Positions 38,955-48,824 of a stretch of DNA of 64,000 bases are shown here, in pieces. The translations under genes were made by a program, and so were the position numbers. This stretch comes from Microbacterium yannicii PS01. Lineage in GTDB: Bacteria > Actinomycetota > Actinomycetes > Actinomycetales > Microbacteriaceae. Every line of letters begins with the position of its first letter. Within the stretch, counting starts at the first letter, position 1. A model generated the notes under the pieces. It was not told the origin of the DNA. It did not search any database and saw only the letters and a list, made by a program, of their open reading frames with translations. The stretch lies in the NCBI RefSeq assembly GCF_000304335.1, contig NZ_CAJF01000002.1, positions 124,001 to 188,000 of the forward strand, in the 5' to 3' direction.

Positions 38955-40517
38955 TCAGCCGCGGCCGAGGAGCTTCTGCAGCTCTGCCAGGTCGGCCTCG
39001 GTCGGGGCGCCCTTCGCGCCGCCCCCACCCAGGCCGAAGCCCGAACCGGTGGGCGCCGGAGCCTCCGCCGCGATGCCGGCGTTCTCGGCGGCGCGCTTGG
39101 CGGGGTTGCCCGACCGTGAGCCCTTCGCCTTCTGCTGCTTGCCACGCTTCGACGACGCGCCGGGCCGCCCGCCGCCGGGGATCGGACCCATGCCGGGGAT
39201 GTTCGGCACCCCGCCGCGAGCGACGGTCTTCATCATCTTCGCCGCCTGGTCGAACCGCTGGACGAGCTGGTTCACGTCGGTCACCGTCATGCCCGAGCCC
39301 CGCGCGATGCGCAGACGGCGCGAGCCGTTGAGCACCTTCGGATTGCGGCGCTCACCGGGCGTCATCGAGCGGATGATGGCCTCGGTGCGGTCGATCTCCC
39401 GCTCGTCGAAGTTCTCGAGCTGCTCCTTCATGGACCCCATGCCCGGGAGCATCCCGAGCATCTTCTTCATGGAGCCCATCTTCTTCATCTGCTGCATCTG
39501 CTCGAGGAAGTCCTCGAGCGTGAAGGTCTCGCTCGCCAGCTTCTCGGCGACCTTCATCGCCTCTTCCTCGTCGAACGCCTGCTGAGCCTGCTCGATGAGG
39601 GTCAGGATGTCGCCGAGGTCGAGAATGCGCGACGCCATGCGGTCGGGGTGGAACGCCTCGAGGTCGTCGAGGCCCTCGCCCGTGGACGCGAAGATGATGG
39701 GGCGTCCGGTGACCGACGCGACGGAGAGCGCCGCGCCGCCGCGCGCGTCGCCGTCCAGCTTGGACAGCACGACGCCGGTGAAGTCCACGCCTTCCTGGAA
39801 GGCCTTCGCCGTGTTGACGGCGTCCTGACCGATCATCGCGTCGATGACGAAGAGGACCTCGTCGGGGTCGGTCGCCTTGCGGATGTTCGCGGCCTGCTTC
39901 ATGAGCTCGGCGTCGACGCCGAGTCGTCCGGCCGTGTCGATGATGACCACGTCGTGCTGCTGTCGGCGCGCGACCTCGACACCGTCGCGCGCAACTCGCA
40001 CCGGGTCGCCGACACCGTTGCCCGGCTCCGGGGCGTAGATCGCCGCGCCCGCGCGCTCGGCCACCACCTGAAGCTGGTTGACCGCGTTCGGACGCTGCAG
40101 GTCGGCCGCGATGAGGAGCGGGGTGTGGCCGTCCTTCTCGAGCTGCCTGGCGAGCTTGCCCGCGAAGGTCGTCTTGCCCGAGCCCTGGAGGCCGGCGAGC
40201 ATGATCACGGTGGGCGGGTTCTTCGCGAACTGCAGTCGCCGCTGCTCGCCGCCGAGGATCGCCACGAGCTCCTCGTTGACGATCTGCACGACCTGCTGCG
40301 CCGGGTTGAGTGCGCGATTGACCTCGTCGCCCAGCGCGCGCTCGCGCACCTTCGCGGTGAACTCCTTGACGACGGGAAGCGCCACGTCGGCATCGAGCAG
40401 AGCGCGCCGGATCTCGCGGACCGTCCCGTCGACGTCCGCGGGCGTGAGCTTGCCCTTGGTGCGGAGGTTGCGGAAGGTCTCGGTGAGCCGGTCGGAAAGA
40501 GTGCCGAAAGTCGCCAT
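38955..40517 (-). CDS. ffh: signal recognition particle protein Ffh
   Basis: Ffh binds signal sequences and 4.5S RNA and targets ribosomes to FtsY. The protein is 520 residues. The N domain is about 1-90. The GTPase G domain has GLQGSGKTTFAGKLA (P-loop), DTAGRLGVD and SKLDGDARGG (TKxD-type motif). The Met-rich M domain (about 330-450) has MQQMKKMGSMKKMLGMLPGMG and SRRLRIARGSG, the RNA-binding helix-turn-helix. The tail is Gly/Lys-rich. The start is ATG 40517. ftsY and smc lie a few genes away on the same strand. Confidence 0.97.
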   Translation of the reverse strand: MATFGTLSDRLTETFRNLRTKGKLTPADVDGTVREIRRALLDADVALPVVKEFTAKVRERALGDEVNRALNPAQQVVQIVNEELVAILGGEQRRLQFAKNPPTVIMLAGLQGSGKTTFAGKLARQLEKDGHTPLLIAADLQRPNAVNQLQVVAERAGAAIYAPEPGNGVGDPVRVARDGVEVARRQQHDVVIIDTAGRLGVDAELMKQAANIRKATDPDEVLFVIDAMIGQDAVNTAKAFQEGVDFTGVVLSKLDGDARGGAALSVASVTGRPIIFASTGEGLDDLEAFHPDRMASRILDLGDILTLIEQAQQAFDEEEAMKVAEKLASETFTLEDFLEQMQQMKKMGSMKKMLGMLPGMGSMKEQLENFDEREIDRTEAIIRSMTPGERRNPKVLNGSRRLRIARGSGMTVTDVNQLVQRFDQAAKMMKTVARGGVPNIPGMGPIPGGGRPGASSKRGKQQKAKGSRSGNPAKRAAENAGIAAEAPAPTGSGFGLGGGGAKGAPTEADLAELQKLLGRG

Positions 40518-40555
40518 GATCCCCCGATTCTACCGGCGGCCGATACTGCGGACGG

Positions 40556-41539
40556 CTACGCCGGCCCAAGCTCCTGGAAGAGGGTCAGCTGCAGGTCGGC
40601 AGGGCCGCGCAGGCGGGCGTTGATCGATCGCCACGGCGTCTCGCGTGCGGATGCCTCGACCACGGCGCCCGCGCTGCCGAGGCGCCTCTGAGCCGCTGCC
40701 GTGTCGTCGACCTCCAGGCCGATGCGGATGCGCTCGCTGGGCGCGTCCCCGTCGGTCTCGACATGGTCGATGAACGCGACCTGCGCAGGATTGGAGAGCT
40801 CGAGCGTGGCGCGTCCGGCATCGAGGATCATCACGCGCGCGCCGCCTTCGGCCTCATACGCCTCGCTCTGCGGCATCCCGACTGCATCCCGGTAGAACGC
40901 GACCGCCTCGTCGAAGTCGGGCGCGCGCACGACGACGCGCAGCTGCCGCACGGCGCCGTCTGCGGTGCCCACCGGCACTCCGGACGCCGCCTCGGCGGCG
41001 CGCTTCAGGAACCGCTCGAGCAAGGTCACCCCGGCGCCGTCATGCGCCCAGGCCTCCACCGCGGCGAGAACGGCTCCTCCCCACGCGGCACCGGCGACCT
41101 CCGCGTGGAGACGGTCGGCACCGCCGCGGACGAGATGCTCGGCAACGGCGCGGAGTATCCGGGAGCGACGCACGGACGCTTCGCGCCCCAGCTCGTCCTC
41201 GAGGCCCATCGCCGCCGCGTTGACGATGCCCAGCGCAAGGCTGTCGGGAGCGAACCCGTCGGCGATCGCCAGCACCTCCTCCCGCACGGAGGATCCGGAG
41301 TCCTGATCGGCGAGCCGCCGCTCGAAGGTGGCGATGCGGTCGTCGAGGCCGGCCCAGAGGATGTCGGACTTCGACGAGAAGTAGTTGAAGAAGCTCGAGC
41401 GGCTGACGCCGGCACGCGTGGTGATGTCGGCGATCGACGTCGCCTCGAACCCCTTCTCGAGGAAGAGCTCGCATGCGGCCTCGGCCAGTGTCTCCCTCGA
41501 CGATGCCTTGGGGCGTCCCACGCGTCCGCTGCTGCTCAC
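40556..41539 (-). CDS. TetR-family regulator fused to a VOC (glyoxalase-like) domain
   Basis: This is a 327-residue fusion. Residues about 8-60 are a TetR DNA-binding domain ([47 protein letters not shown]). A TetR-type helical region runs to about residue 195. Residues about 200-325 form a VOC fold ([54 protein letters not shown]). The usual first His of metal-binding VOC enzymes is not seen, so the domain may sense a ligand and not catalyse. It starts at GTG 41539 and diverges from lipB. Regulated genes are unknown. Confidence 0.87.
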   Translation of the reverse strand: MSSSGRVGRPKASSRETLAEAACELFLEKGFEATSIADITTRAGVSRSSFFNYFSSKSDILWAGLDDRIATFERRLADQDSGSSVREEVLAIADGFAPDSLALGIVNAAAMGLEDELGREASVRRSRILRAVAEHLVRGGADRLHAEVAGAAWGGAVLAAVEAWAHDGAGVTLLERFLKRAAEAASGVPVGTADGAVRQLRVVVRAPDFDEAVAFYRDAVGMPQSEAYEAEGGARVMILDAGRATLELSNPAQVAFIDHVETDGDAPSERIRIGLEVDDTAAAQRRLGSAGAVVEASARETPWRSINARLRGPADLQLTLFQELGPA

Positions 41540-41636
41540 GCGGCCACGCTACCGGCCGCGGCGGTTCGCGGCATCCGTCTCGCTGTGGGCGTATTGTTGG
41601 ACGCGGTTCACTTATCGCCACGAGCGAAGGAGCATG

Positions 41637-42275
41637 ATGCTCGAGATCCAGACGGTCGGCCTCTCGCCCGACCTCGTCCCCTACCTCCAGGGGTGGGACC
41701 TGCAACGCAGGGTCCATGCGGACGTCGTTCGCGACGAACGCCCCGACACCCTCCTGCTTCTCGAGCACGAGGCGGTGTACACGGCGGGAAAGCGCACAGA
41801 GGCCCACGAGCGGCCGACCGACGGAACGCCCGTCGTCGACGTCGACCGCGGGGGCAAGATCACGTGGCACGGTCCCGGGCAGCTGGTGGGCTACCCGATC
41901 GTGCGGCTGCCCGCGCCCGTCGACGTCGTCGCACACGTGCGCCGGCTGGAGCGACTGCTCATCACGGCGCTGGCTGAGCACGGCGTCGACGGCTACCAGG
42001 TCGACGGTCGCAGCGGGGTATGGGTGCGCCGGCCGCTCTCCGAAGACAAAGTCGCCGCGATCGGGGTGCGTGTCGAGCGCGGTGTGACGATGCACGGATT
42101 CGCGATCAACTGCGACAACACGCTCGCCGGGTTCCGCGGCATCATCCCGTGCGGGATCACGGATGCCGGGGTCACCACGGTGAGCGAGGTCGTCGGAGCG
42201 GACGTCGCTCCGCGCGACATCGTCGACACCGTCGGCCGCGTGTTCTCCGCGGAGTACGCGGCGGTGCCGGCGTGA
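41637..42275 (+). CDS. lipB: octanoyl-ACP:protein octanoyltransferase
   Basis: LipB moves octanoyl groups from acyl carrier protein to lipoyl domains of dehydrogenase complexes. The protein is 212 residues. Landmarks are [37 protein letters not shown] (family signature), [26 protein letters not shown] with the catalytic Lys, and [16 protein letters not shown] with the catalytic Cys. Of two adjacent ATGs (41634, 41637) I chose the second, four bases from AAGGAG. It overlaps lipA by four bases. Confidence 0.96.
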   Translation: MLEIQTVGLSPDLVPYLQGWDLQRRVHADVVRDERPDTLLLLEHEAVYTAGKRTEAHERPTDGTPVVDVDRGGKITWHGPGQLVGYPIVRLPAPVDVVAHVRRLERLLITALAEHGVDGYQVDGRSGVWVRRPLSEDKVAAIGVRVERGVTMHGFAINCDNTLAGFRGIIPCGITDAGVTTVSEVVGADVAPRDIVDTVGRVFSAEYAAVPA

Positions 42276-43294
42276 GCGCGTGCGGAACGGGTGCGGCGGC
42301 GGCACCGGCGGGCGGGCCGGAAGGACGCAAGCTCCTGCGCCTGGAGGTGCGCAACGCGCAGACGCCGATCGAGCGCAAGCCGGAGTGGATCAAGACCAAG
42401 GCGAAGATGGGCCCTGAGTACCAGGCGCTGCATTCGCTCGTGAAGACCGAGGAGCTGCACACGGTCTGCCAGGAGGCCGGCTGTCCCAACATCTACGAGT
42501 GCTGGGAGGACCGCGAGGCGACCTTCCTCATCGGCGGATCCCAGTGCACCCGGCGGTGCGACTTCTGCCAGATCGACACCGGCAAGCCTGCCGACTACGA
42601 CACGGACGAGCCGCGCCGCGTCGCCGAGAGCGTGAGCCGCATGCAGCTGCGCTACGCGACCGTCACCTGCGTCGCACGCGATGACCTGCCCGACGGCGGC
42701 GCGTGGCTCAATGCCGAGACGATCCGCCAGATCCACGCGCAGAACCCGAACACCGGCGTCGAGCTGCTCGCGACGGATTTCAACGGGGAGCCGGCGCTGC
42801 TGGCCGAGGTGTTCGACGCGCGGCCCGAGGTGTTCGCCCACAATGTCGAGACGGTGCCGCGCATCTTCAAGCGCATCCGGCCGGGGTTCCGCTATGAGCG
42901 CTCCCTCGACGTCCTGACGCAGGCCCGCAACGCCGGACTGATCACCAAGTCCAATCTGATCCTGGGGATGGGCGAGGAGCCGGAAGAGGTCGTACAGGCT
43001 CTGCGCGACCTGCACGACGCCGGCACCGACATCATCACCATCACGCAGTACCTTCGCCCCACCCCTCGCCACCTTCCGGTCGCTCGCTGGGTGAAGCCGC
43101 AGGAGTTCGTCGAGTTCAAGGAGGAGGCCGAGCGCATCGGCTTCCTCGGAGTGCTCGCCGGACCGCTGGTGCGCTCGTCCTACCGCGCGGGGCGTCTGTG
43201 GGCGCAGTCGATGGTGTCGAAGGGCCGCGCGATCCCGCCGCATCTCGCCCACATCGCCGAAGGGGCGGAGCAGGGGTTCGCGCAGGCGGTGTGA
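42272..43294 (+). CDS. lipA: lipoyl synthase
   Basis: LipA inserts two sulfurs into the octanoyl chain by radical-SAM chemistry. The protein is 340 residues. The auxiliary cluster Cys are in [22 protein letters not shown]. The radical-SAM motif is [11 protein letters not shown] (C-x3-C-x2-C). The C-terminal [13 protein letters not shown] carries the Ser that ligates the auxiliary cluster. It starts at GTG 42272 (GTGA overlap with lipB), so the pair is coupled. Confidence 0.97.
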   Translation: MSACGTGAAAAPAGGPEGRKLLRLEVRNAQTPIERKPEWIKTKAKMGPEYQALHSLVKTEELHTVCQEAGCPNIYECWEDREATFLIGGSQCTRRCDFCQIDTGKPADYDTDEPRRVAESVSRMQLRYATVTCVARDDLPDGGAWLNAETIRQIHAQNPNTGVELLATDFNGEPALLAEVFDARPEVFAHNVETVPRIFKRIRPGFRYERSLDVLTQARNAGLITKSNLILGMGEEPEEVVQALRDLHDAGTDIITITQYLRPTPRHLPVARWVKPQEFVEFKEEAERIGFLGVLAGPLVRSSYRAGRLWAQSMVSKGRAIPPHLAHIAEGAEQGFAQAV

Positions 43295-43305
43295 CGACCG
43301 GGCGC

Positions 43306-43806
43306 TCAGTCGGCGCTGGTGACCGAGAGCACGTCGCCGTCCGAGCCGAGATTCACCAGCAGCACGTCGTCGGTCGCGTCGGGGTCGAGGGCGTACTCGA
43401 GGACGGCGAACGGGTCGGATCCGCCGTGCTCGTCGGCGAGGATCGTCATGCTCATCAGCTGCAGCGAGCGGATGACGTCGATCTGCACGTCGCCCGAGAT
43501 GTCGACGAGCGCGTCTTCGAGCGCTTCGCCGAGTCCTTCCTGCTGCTGGAGGATGTACTCGGTCACCTCGCTGGTGCGGTCGTTGAGCTCGTTCACCATC
43601 GCGTTGCGGGCGCTGCGGTCGATGTCCTCGAGGGACGAGATGAGGCCGGCAGCCACGTCGAGCGCTGCCTCCGAGACATCGTCCTGGTCGGGCGCGGTGA
43701 GATCGACCGTCACGGACTGGTCACCCAGCTCCACGTTCTCGGACCAGAAGATCGATCCGTCGGGCCCTGACTCGAGGAGTCCGAAGTAGTCGTGCTCGAT
43801 CGCCAT
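43306..43806 (-). CDS. DUF2004 family protein
   Basis: This is a 166-residue acidic protein that I assign to DUF2004. It begins MAIEHDYFGLLESGPDGSIFWSE and continues with a predicted helical middle (ALEDALVDISGD, VIRSLQLMSMTILAD). No catalytic motif is visible and no function is known. ATG 43806 fits the family start better than an upstream in-frame ATG at 43824. It lies just downstream of ftsY on the same strand and converges with lipA. Confidence 0.8.
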   Translation of the reverse strand: MAIEHDYFGLLESGPDGSIFWSENVELGDQSVTVDLTAPDQDDVSEAALDVAAGLISSLEDIDRSARNAMVNELNDRTSEVTEYILQQQEGLGEALEDALVDISGDVQIDVIRSLQLMSMTILADEHGGSDPFAVLEYALDPDATDDVLLVNLGSDGDVLSVTSAD

Positions 43807-43890
43807 ATCCCTATGAAACCGCACCGCGGGCCCGGACGCGATACCCGGAGACAGGTGTGGCGCGCATCCGAGCGTCGGACGGATCCCGAA

Positions 43891-44763
43891 TCAGTCGACG
43901 AGCGCCGCGGCGAACACGTGCGGCGTGAATCCGGTGAGGTCGCCGATGCCCTCGCCCTGCCCGAGAAGCTTGACGGGAATGCCGGTTCGCTCCTGCACGG
44001 CGAGCACGAATCCGCCTTTGGCCGAGCCGTCGAGCTTCGTGAGCACGAGCCCGGTGACGCCGGCGTGCTCGAGGAAGGCCTGCGCCTGCATGACGCCGTT
44101 CTGGCCGGTCGTGGCGTCCAGCACGAGCAGCACCTCGCTGATCGGCGCCTGCTTCTCGATGACGCGGCGGATCTTGCCGAGCTCGTCCATGAGGCCGCCC
44201 TTGGTGTGCAGCCGCCCCGCCGTGTCGACGAGCACGATCTCGGTGCCGGTGCGCTGGGCGTACTCGATGGTCTGGAAGGCGACGGATGCCGGATCCTGGC
44301 CCTCCTGCTGAGGCCGAACGATCGCAGCTCCGCCTCGCTCGGCCCAGGTGGCCAGCTGGTCGACGGCCGCGGCGCGGAACGTGTCGGCCGCCCCGACGAC
44401 CACGGAGCGGCCGTAGCGCTGCAGGAACTTCGCGAACTTGCCGATCGTCGTGGTCTTGCCCACGCCGTTGACCCCGACGACCAGCACGACCGCCGGCCGC
44501 TCCGTGAGGCGGAGGGTCGTGTCGAACTTCGCGAAGTGCTCTTCCAGAGTCTCCTTCAGCATGCGCTGCAGGTCACGAGGATCCGTCGTGCGGTACTTCT
44601 CGACCTTCTCGCGCAGCTCATCGACGATCCGCTCGGTGATATCGGGGCCGAAGTCGGCTGTGAGCAGCGCCGTCTCGAGGTCCTCCCACGTGTTCTCATC
44701 GATCGTGGGCTTGACGAACATGCCGCGCAGCGCGCGCCCGAGCGACCAGGAACTCTCAGCCAT
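43891..44763 (-). CDS. ftsY: signal recognition particle receptor FtsY
   Basis: FtsY is the membrane-associated GTPase that receives SRP-ribosome complexes. The protein is 290 residues, mainly the N and G domains (VVGVNGVGKTTTIGKFAKFL P-loop, VVVGAADTFRAAAVDQL, LVDTAGRLHTKGGLM, LVLTKLDGSAKGG, GEGIGDLTGF). The acidic A domain of E. coli FtsY is absent, as is common in shorter Gram-positive forms. The start is ATG 44763, 19 bases after the smc stop. Confidence 0.96.
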   Translation of the reverse strand: MAESSWSLGRALRGMFVKPTIDENTWEDLETALLTADFGPDITERIVDELREKVEKYRTTDPRDLQRMLKETLEEHFAKFDTTLRLTERPAVVLVVGVNGVGKTTTIGKFAKFLQRYGRSVVVGAADTFRAAAVDQLATWAERGGAAIVRPQQEGQDPASVAFQTIEYAQRTGTEIVLVDTAGRLHTKGGLMDELGKIRRVIEKQAPISEVLLVLDATTGQNGVMQAQAFLEHAGVTGLVLTKLDGSAKGGFVLAVQERTGIPVKLLGQGEGIGDLTGFTPHVFAAALVD

Positions 44764-44782
44764 GCACCCAGCCTAGAGTCGG

Positions 44783-47700
44783 TCAGCTCGCGACGCGGTC
44801 GCCGATGCGCTGGCCGACGACCGCGGAGACGCCGTCCTGGCGCATCGAGACGCCGTACAGCGCGTCCGCGATCTCCATCGTGCGCTTCTGGTGGGTGATG
44901 ACGATGAGCTGGCTGGAGGCGCGCAGCTGCTCGAACACGCCGAGGAGCCGGCCGAGATTCGCATCGTCCAGCGCCGCCTCGACTTCGTCGAGGATGTAGA
45001 AGGGGCTCGGCCGCGCCTTGAAGATGGCGGTCAGGAGAGCCACGGCAGCGAGCGAGCGCTCACCACCGGACAGCAGCGACAGCCGCTCGATCTTCTTGCC
45101 CACGGGGCGCACGGCGACCTCGATGCCGGTGGTCAGCGGAGATTCGGGATCGGTGAGCGAGATGCTCCCGGTTCCGCCGGGGAACAGGATGGGGAAGACT
45201 TCGCCGAACGCCACCTTGGTGTCTTCGAACGCCGCGAGGAAGATCGTCTGCATGCGCTCGTCGAGTTCTTCGATGATCGTGAGCAGATCCTTGCGCGTCT
45301 GCGTCAGGTCGGCCAGCTGCTCGGTCATGAACTTGTGACGCTGCTCGAGGGCGGCGAACTCCTCCAGGGCGAGCGGGTTCACCCGGCCCAGCTGACCGAG
45401 CTTCCGCTCCGCCTCCTGCAGCCGCCGTCGCTGGCGCGCGCGATCGAAGGCGACCGATCCCGCGGCAGCGGCTTCGGCCACGTCGCCGTCGACGGCGTCG
45501 GACACCGCTGCGGAGGCGTCGGAAACGGGCTGATCGGGACCGTATTCCGAAACGAGAATATTCTCGTCGAGGCCGAGTTCGGACTGTACCCGTTCGAGCA
45601 GGCCGGTGACGTGCAGGCGCTTCTCGTGGATCTGCAGTTCGAGGCTGTGCACGCTCTCGGTGAGTCCGCCCAGTCGCTCACGCAGACTCGCCTCCTGTGC
45701 GCGGAGCTCGGCGAGCTCGGCAGTGAGCGCGGTCCGCTCGGACTCGGCCGCGGCGAGTTCCGCGCGGGCCTGAGCGAGGGAGCGGTCGACCGAGTCGATC
45801 ACCGCGGGAAGCTGACCCGAGACGCCCGCCGCGACCTCGCGCTGCGCACGGCGCACGACGGCCCGTCGCGCGGCCTCGGCCGCCGCTTCGCGCTCTCGCT
45901 CGCGCTGGCGCTCGAGCGAGACGATCCGGGCCTCTCCCGCGCGGATCCGCTCGCGCAAGGTCTCGACGTCCAGGCGGGCGCGCATCTCGCTGTCGCGCGC
46001 CTCCTCGAGCGCCTCGAGCATGCCGTCGCGGGCCGAGGCGTCGAGCATCGGCCGCGGCGCCTCGAGTGCCGAGGTGAGCTGGTCCTCGGCGATCCGCGCC
46101 GCGTCCTGTGCCTCTTCGACGGCTGCGGCCGCCTGGGCCAGCCCGGTCTCGAGGCGTTCGCACTCGGCGACCGCAGCCTCGTGGCGCACCGTCGCGCGGT
46201 TGACCTGCTCCGCATGGGCGGCCAGCGCAGCGTCATGTTCTCGCAGGGTGGTCAACGCCGCCTTGGTGTGCTGCCGTGCCACGTCGAGGTCGCGCGACGC
46301 ATCTGCGAGAGCCTCGCGCAGCGAGTCCGCCACCACGGTGATCTCATCGCGGCGTTCGGCTGCGGCATCCCGCTCCGCCGCCAGCTCGAGCCGGGACCTC
46401 GACGCTCCGGCGCCGGCGCGCAGGGAGTACGCCGTGCGCACCTCCCCGGCGCGTGTGACGATCGTGGCGAGACCGCCGTCGGGGGCTGCCAGGGTCGCGG
46501 CGGCGGCGCGGGCGGCCTCCAGGTCGTCGGCGATGAGGACGTGCGAGAGCAGACCCAGCACGCCGTCGGGTGCGCGGACGACCTCGCGTGCGGCCCGCAG
46601 ACCGGCGGCGGATGCAACGATGCCTCCCATCGGCGGCGTGCCCTCGGCGATGACGATGTCGACGATTCCTGCGTTCGCGCGCTGCGCGAGGCCGGCCACA
46701 GCGAAGGCGTCTGAGGCCTGATCGACGAGCACGCCCTCCGCGACCGGTCCGAGCACGGCGGCGATCGCCGCCTCATAGCCGGGCTCGACCTGGACGGCGT
46801 CGCTCACCAGTCCCCGCACTCCCGGGACGCCCTGCGCGATGAGCGAGGATGCGCCGTTCTCGATGTCGAGCGCGCGTCCCAGCGCCGCGGTCTGCGCGGT
46901 CAGGGCCTCTCGCTCCCGCTCGGCGGCGTGGAGGCGCTCACGAAGAGACGCCACCGTGGCCTCGGCCTGCGTCGCGTCGCGCTGCGCACGTTCGTAGGCG
47001 GCCGCGTGCTCGGCCGACGTGCCCAGCGGCGCGAGTTCGGGATCCACGCCCGCGAGCAGCTCTTCGGCTTCCCTTCGACGGGTGAGGGCGGCATCCAGCG
47101 CTTTCTGCTGCCGCTCGACAGCGCTGCGGACGGCGGCGAGAGCGGATGCCGCGGCCTCCGCCGTCCCGCGCAGCGCGGTGATCCGCATGTCGTGCTCGGA
47201 GACGAGCGCGCTCTGGGCGGCGATGTCGACATCGAGTGCGTCCAGCTCGGCGCGCGCGCGCATCACCGCTCGGCTGGCCTCGGCGGCGGCATCCTGCGCC
47301 TCGCCCAGACCGTCCCCGACGGATTGGATCTCGGCGCGAGCCTCGTCGATCATCGCCTGCGAGACCGTCGTCAGCTCGATGCGCTCGCCGTCCTCGGCGT
47401 CCCCGAGGAGGGCGAGCCGCTGCCCGGCGAGGGCGTAGAGGCTGCGCAGGCGCTCCTGAACGCGCTCGAGTCCGTGTGCCACCCGACGGGCCTGGTCCAC
47501 GGCCTCGGAACGCTGATCGGACTCGAGCTGCTCGATGCGCACCCGCGCGTTGTCGAGTCGCTCCTGCAGCACCAGGCGCTCGGCATGCCGCTCCTGCTCG
47601 CTGCGGGCGTGCGAGGCGAGTTCGTCGCGCAGCGCCACGAGCTCGTCGGCGAACAGGCGTGCCTTGGCATCTCGGACGACCGCCGCGATCGTGGCGGCCT

Positions 47701-48340
47701 CGCGGGCGATCTCGGCCTGACGCCCGAGGGGCTTCAGCTGTCGGCGCAGCTCGCCGGCGAGGTCGCTCAGCCGCGTGAGGTTGGCTTCCATCGCGTCGAG
47801 CTTGCGCAGGGTCTTCTCTTTGCGGCGACGGTGCTTGAGGATCCCCGCCGCCTCTTCGATGAATCCGCGCCGGTCCTCCGGACTGGCCTGCAGCACGGTG
47901 TCGAGGCGGCCCTGTCCGACGATGACGTGCATCTCGCGGCCGAGTCCGGAATCGCTGAGCAGCTCTTGCACGTCCAGGAGCCGGCACGTCTCGCCGTTGA
48001 TCGCGTATTCGCTCGCGCCGTTGCGGAACAGCGTGCGGCTGATCGTCACCTCGGTGTACTCGATGGGCAGCGCGCCGTCGGTGTTGTCGATGGTCAGCTG
48101 CACCTCCGCTCGGCCGAGCGGGCCCCGTGTGGCGGTCCCGGCGAAGATGACGTCCTCCATCTTGCCGCCACGCAGCGTCTTCGCGCCCTGCTCCCCCATG
48201 ACCCAGGCGAGCGCGTCGACGACGTTGGACTTACCGGATCCGTTCGGGCCGACGATGCAGGTCACGCCGGGTTCGAGGGCGAAAGTCGTCGGCTGGGCGA
48301 ACGACTTGAACCCTTTGAGCGTCACGCTCTTCAGGTGCAT
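44783..48340 (-). CDS. smc: chromosome segregation ATPase SMC
   Basis: SMC forms the ring that, with ScpAB, compacts and separates chromosomes. The 1185-residue length is typical. The N-terminal head has VGPNGSGKSNVVDALAWVMGEQGAK (Walker A). Long coiled coils surround the hinge (about residues 510-660, GVPGVRGLVSDAVQVEPGYEAAIAAVLGP). The C-terminal head has LLSGGERSLAAVALL (ABC signature) and FYILDEVEAALDDANL (Walker B). ATG 48340 follows GGAGGG by eight bases; an ATG five codons earlier is less well placed. Confidence 0.97.
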   Translation of the reverse strand: MHLKSVTLKGFKSFAQPTTFALEPGVTCIVGPNGSGKSNVVDALAWVMGEQGAKTLRGGKMEDVIFAGTATRGPLGRAEVQLTIDNTDGALPIEYTEVTISRTLFRNGASEYAINGETCRLLDVQELLSDSGLGREMHVIVGQGRLDTVLQASPEDRRGFIEEAAGILKHRRRKEKTLRKLDAMEANLTRLSDLAGELRRQLKPLGRQAEIAREAATIAAVVRDAKARLFADELVALRDELASHARSEQERHAERLVLQERLDNARVRIEQLESDQRSEAVDQARRVAHGLERVQERLRSLYALAGQRLALLGDAEDGERIELTTVSQAMIDEARAEIQSVGDGLGEAQDAAAEASRAVMRARAELDALDVDIAAQSALVSEHDMRITALRGTAEAAASALAAVRSAVERQQKALDAALTRRREAEELLAGVDPELAPLGTSAEHAAAYERAQRDATQAEATVASLRERLHAAEREREALTAQTAALGRALDIENGASSLIAQGVPGVRGLVSDAVQVEPGYEAAIAAVLGPVAEGVLVDQASDAFAVAGLAQRANAGIVDIVIAEGTPPMGGIVASAAGLRAAREVVRAPDGVLGLLSHVLIADDLEAARAAAATLAAPDGGLATIVTRAGEVRTAYSLRAGAGASRSRLELAAERDAAAERRDEITVVADSLREALADASRDLDVARQHTKAALTTLREHDAALAAHAEQVNRATVRHEAAVAECERLETGLAQAAAAVEEAQDAARIAEDQLTSALEAPRPMLDASARDGMLEALEEARDSEMRARLDVETLRERIRAGEARIVSLERQREREREAAAEAARRAVVRRAQREVAAGVSGQLPAVIDSVDRSLAQARAELAAAESERTALTAELAELRAQEASLRERLGGLTESVHSLELQIHEKRLHVTGLLERVQSELGLDENILVSEYGPDQPVSDASAAVSDAVDGDVAEAAAAGSVAFDRARQRRRLQEAERKLGQLGRVNPLALEEFAALEQRHKFMTEQLADLTQTRKDLLTIIEELDERMQTIFLAAFEDTKVAFGEVFPILFPGGTGSISLTDPESPLTTGIEVAVRPVGKKIERLSLLSGGERSLAAVALLTAIFKARPSPFYILDEVEAALDDANLGRLLGVFEQLRASSQLIVITHQKRTMEIADALYGVSMRQDGVSAVVGQRIGDRVAS

Positions 48341-48460
48341 GGAAGCGCCCTCCACCCCGGTCGACTACCCGCATACGCTACCCGAGGAGAGGCCGTTCGC
48401 ACGGTAGGCGAGCCGGGCGCCGACAGCAGCGCGACACGCCCGTTGTTCACCGAATCTGCG

Positions 48461-48497
48461 AAAACGCTTGACGTGGACTCGGTAACCGCGCTACTGT
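48461..48497 (+). promoter_or_regulatory. strong promoter of the leader-ORF/GNAT unit
   Basis: TTGACG (48468-48473) and TACTGT (48492-48497) are separated by 18 bases, one of the clearest promoters in the window. AAAA at 48461-48464 lies three bases before the -35 box. An A/T-rich patch at that distance is the feature described for WhiB7-dependent promoters, so WhiB7 control is possible. The transcript would start near 48504. Confidence 0.6.
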
Positions 48498-48534
48498 CAC
48501 TCTTCGCGTCTGAAGTCGAGAAAGGAGGTCCCCG

Positions 48535-48654
48535 ATGATGCACATGAACAAGACCGGCATCGCCTGCCCCGCAGGCCGATCCGTCACCGCGTTCGCGCCG
48601 GGGACCCTCTCCTTCGGAGCGACACTCAGCGGCCGGTTCCCCGCCGCCATCTGA
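48535..48654 (+). CDS. 39-residue leader-like ORF
   Basis: A 39-residue ORF begins about 30 bases after the predicted transcript start. It is preceded by AAAGGAGGT (48521-48529), an almost perfect anti-SD match and the strongest ribosome site seen here. The peptide begins MMHMNKTGIACPAG (a second ATG is codon 2) and ends SGRFPAAI, with one Cys, no clear signal peptide and no known family. Third positions are GC-rich like the genes around it. Its place suggests a translated leader (uORF) that senses ribosome function and controls the genes downstream. A small bioactive peptide is the alternative. Confidence 0.55.
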   Translation: MMHMNKTGIACPAGRSVTAFAPGTLSFGATLSGRFPAAI

Positions 48655-48824
48655 CCCCCGCAGGGGAGAAGTCTGCCCGTTTCCGGGCAGCGCCTCTCTG
48701 CGTCGGCCGCCTCTCGGGCTGCTGAGCGCGCACCCCCTGCTTCTTCCCGTCGTGCTGCGGCACGACATCCCGCATCGGGCGATCGCCCCGTGCATTCTTC
48801 ACCCTCAGAAACGAGAACATCACC
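48655..48824 (+). promoter_or_regulatory. structured spacer between the leader ORF and the 85-codon ORF
   Basis: The 170 bases carry several possible RNA stems. One is CTGCCCG/CGGGCAG (48673-48690, 4-base loop). Another is GTCGTGC/GCACGAC (48749-48766, 4-base loop). A third is the palindrome GGGCGATCGCCC (48777-48788). GCACG at 48760-48764 could instead pair with CGTGC at 48789-48793, so two exclusive folds are possible, as in attenuators. This is a by-eye fold only. Confidence 0.35.

Noticed and set aside
48341..48460. Extra small ORF between smc and the leader promoter
   Set aside because: Reading frames there lack ribosome sites; the DNA is better explained as the smc promoter and upstream region.
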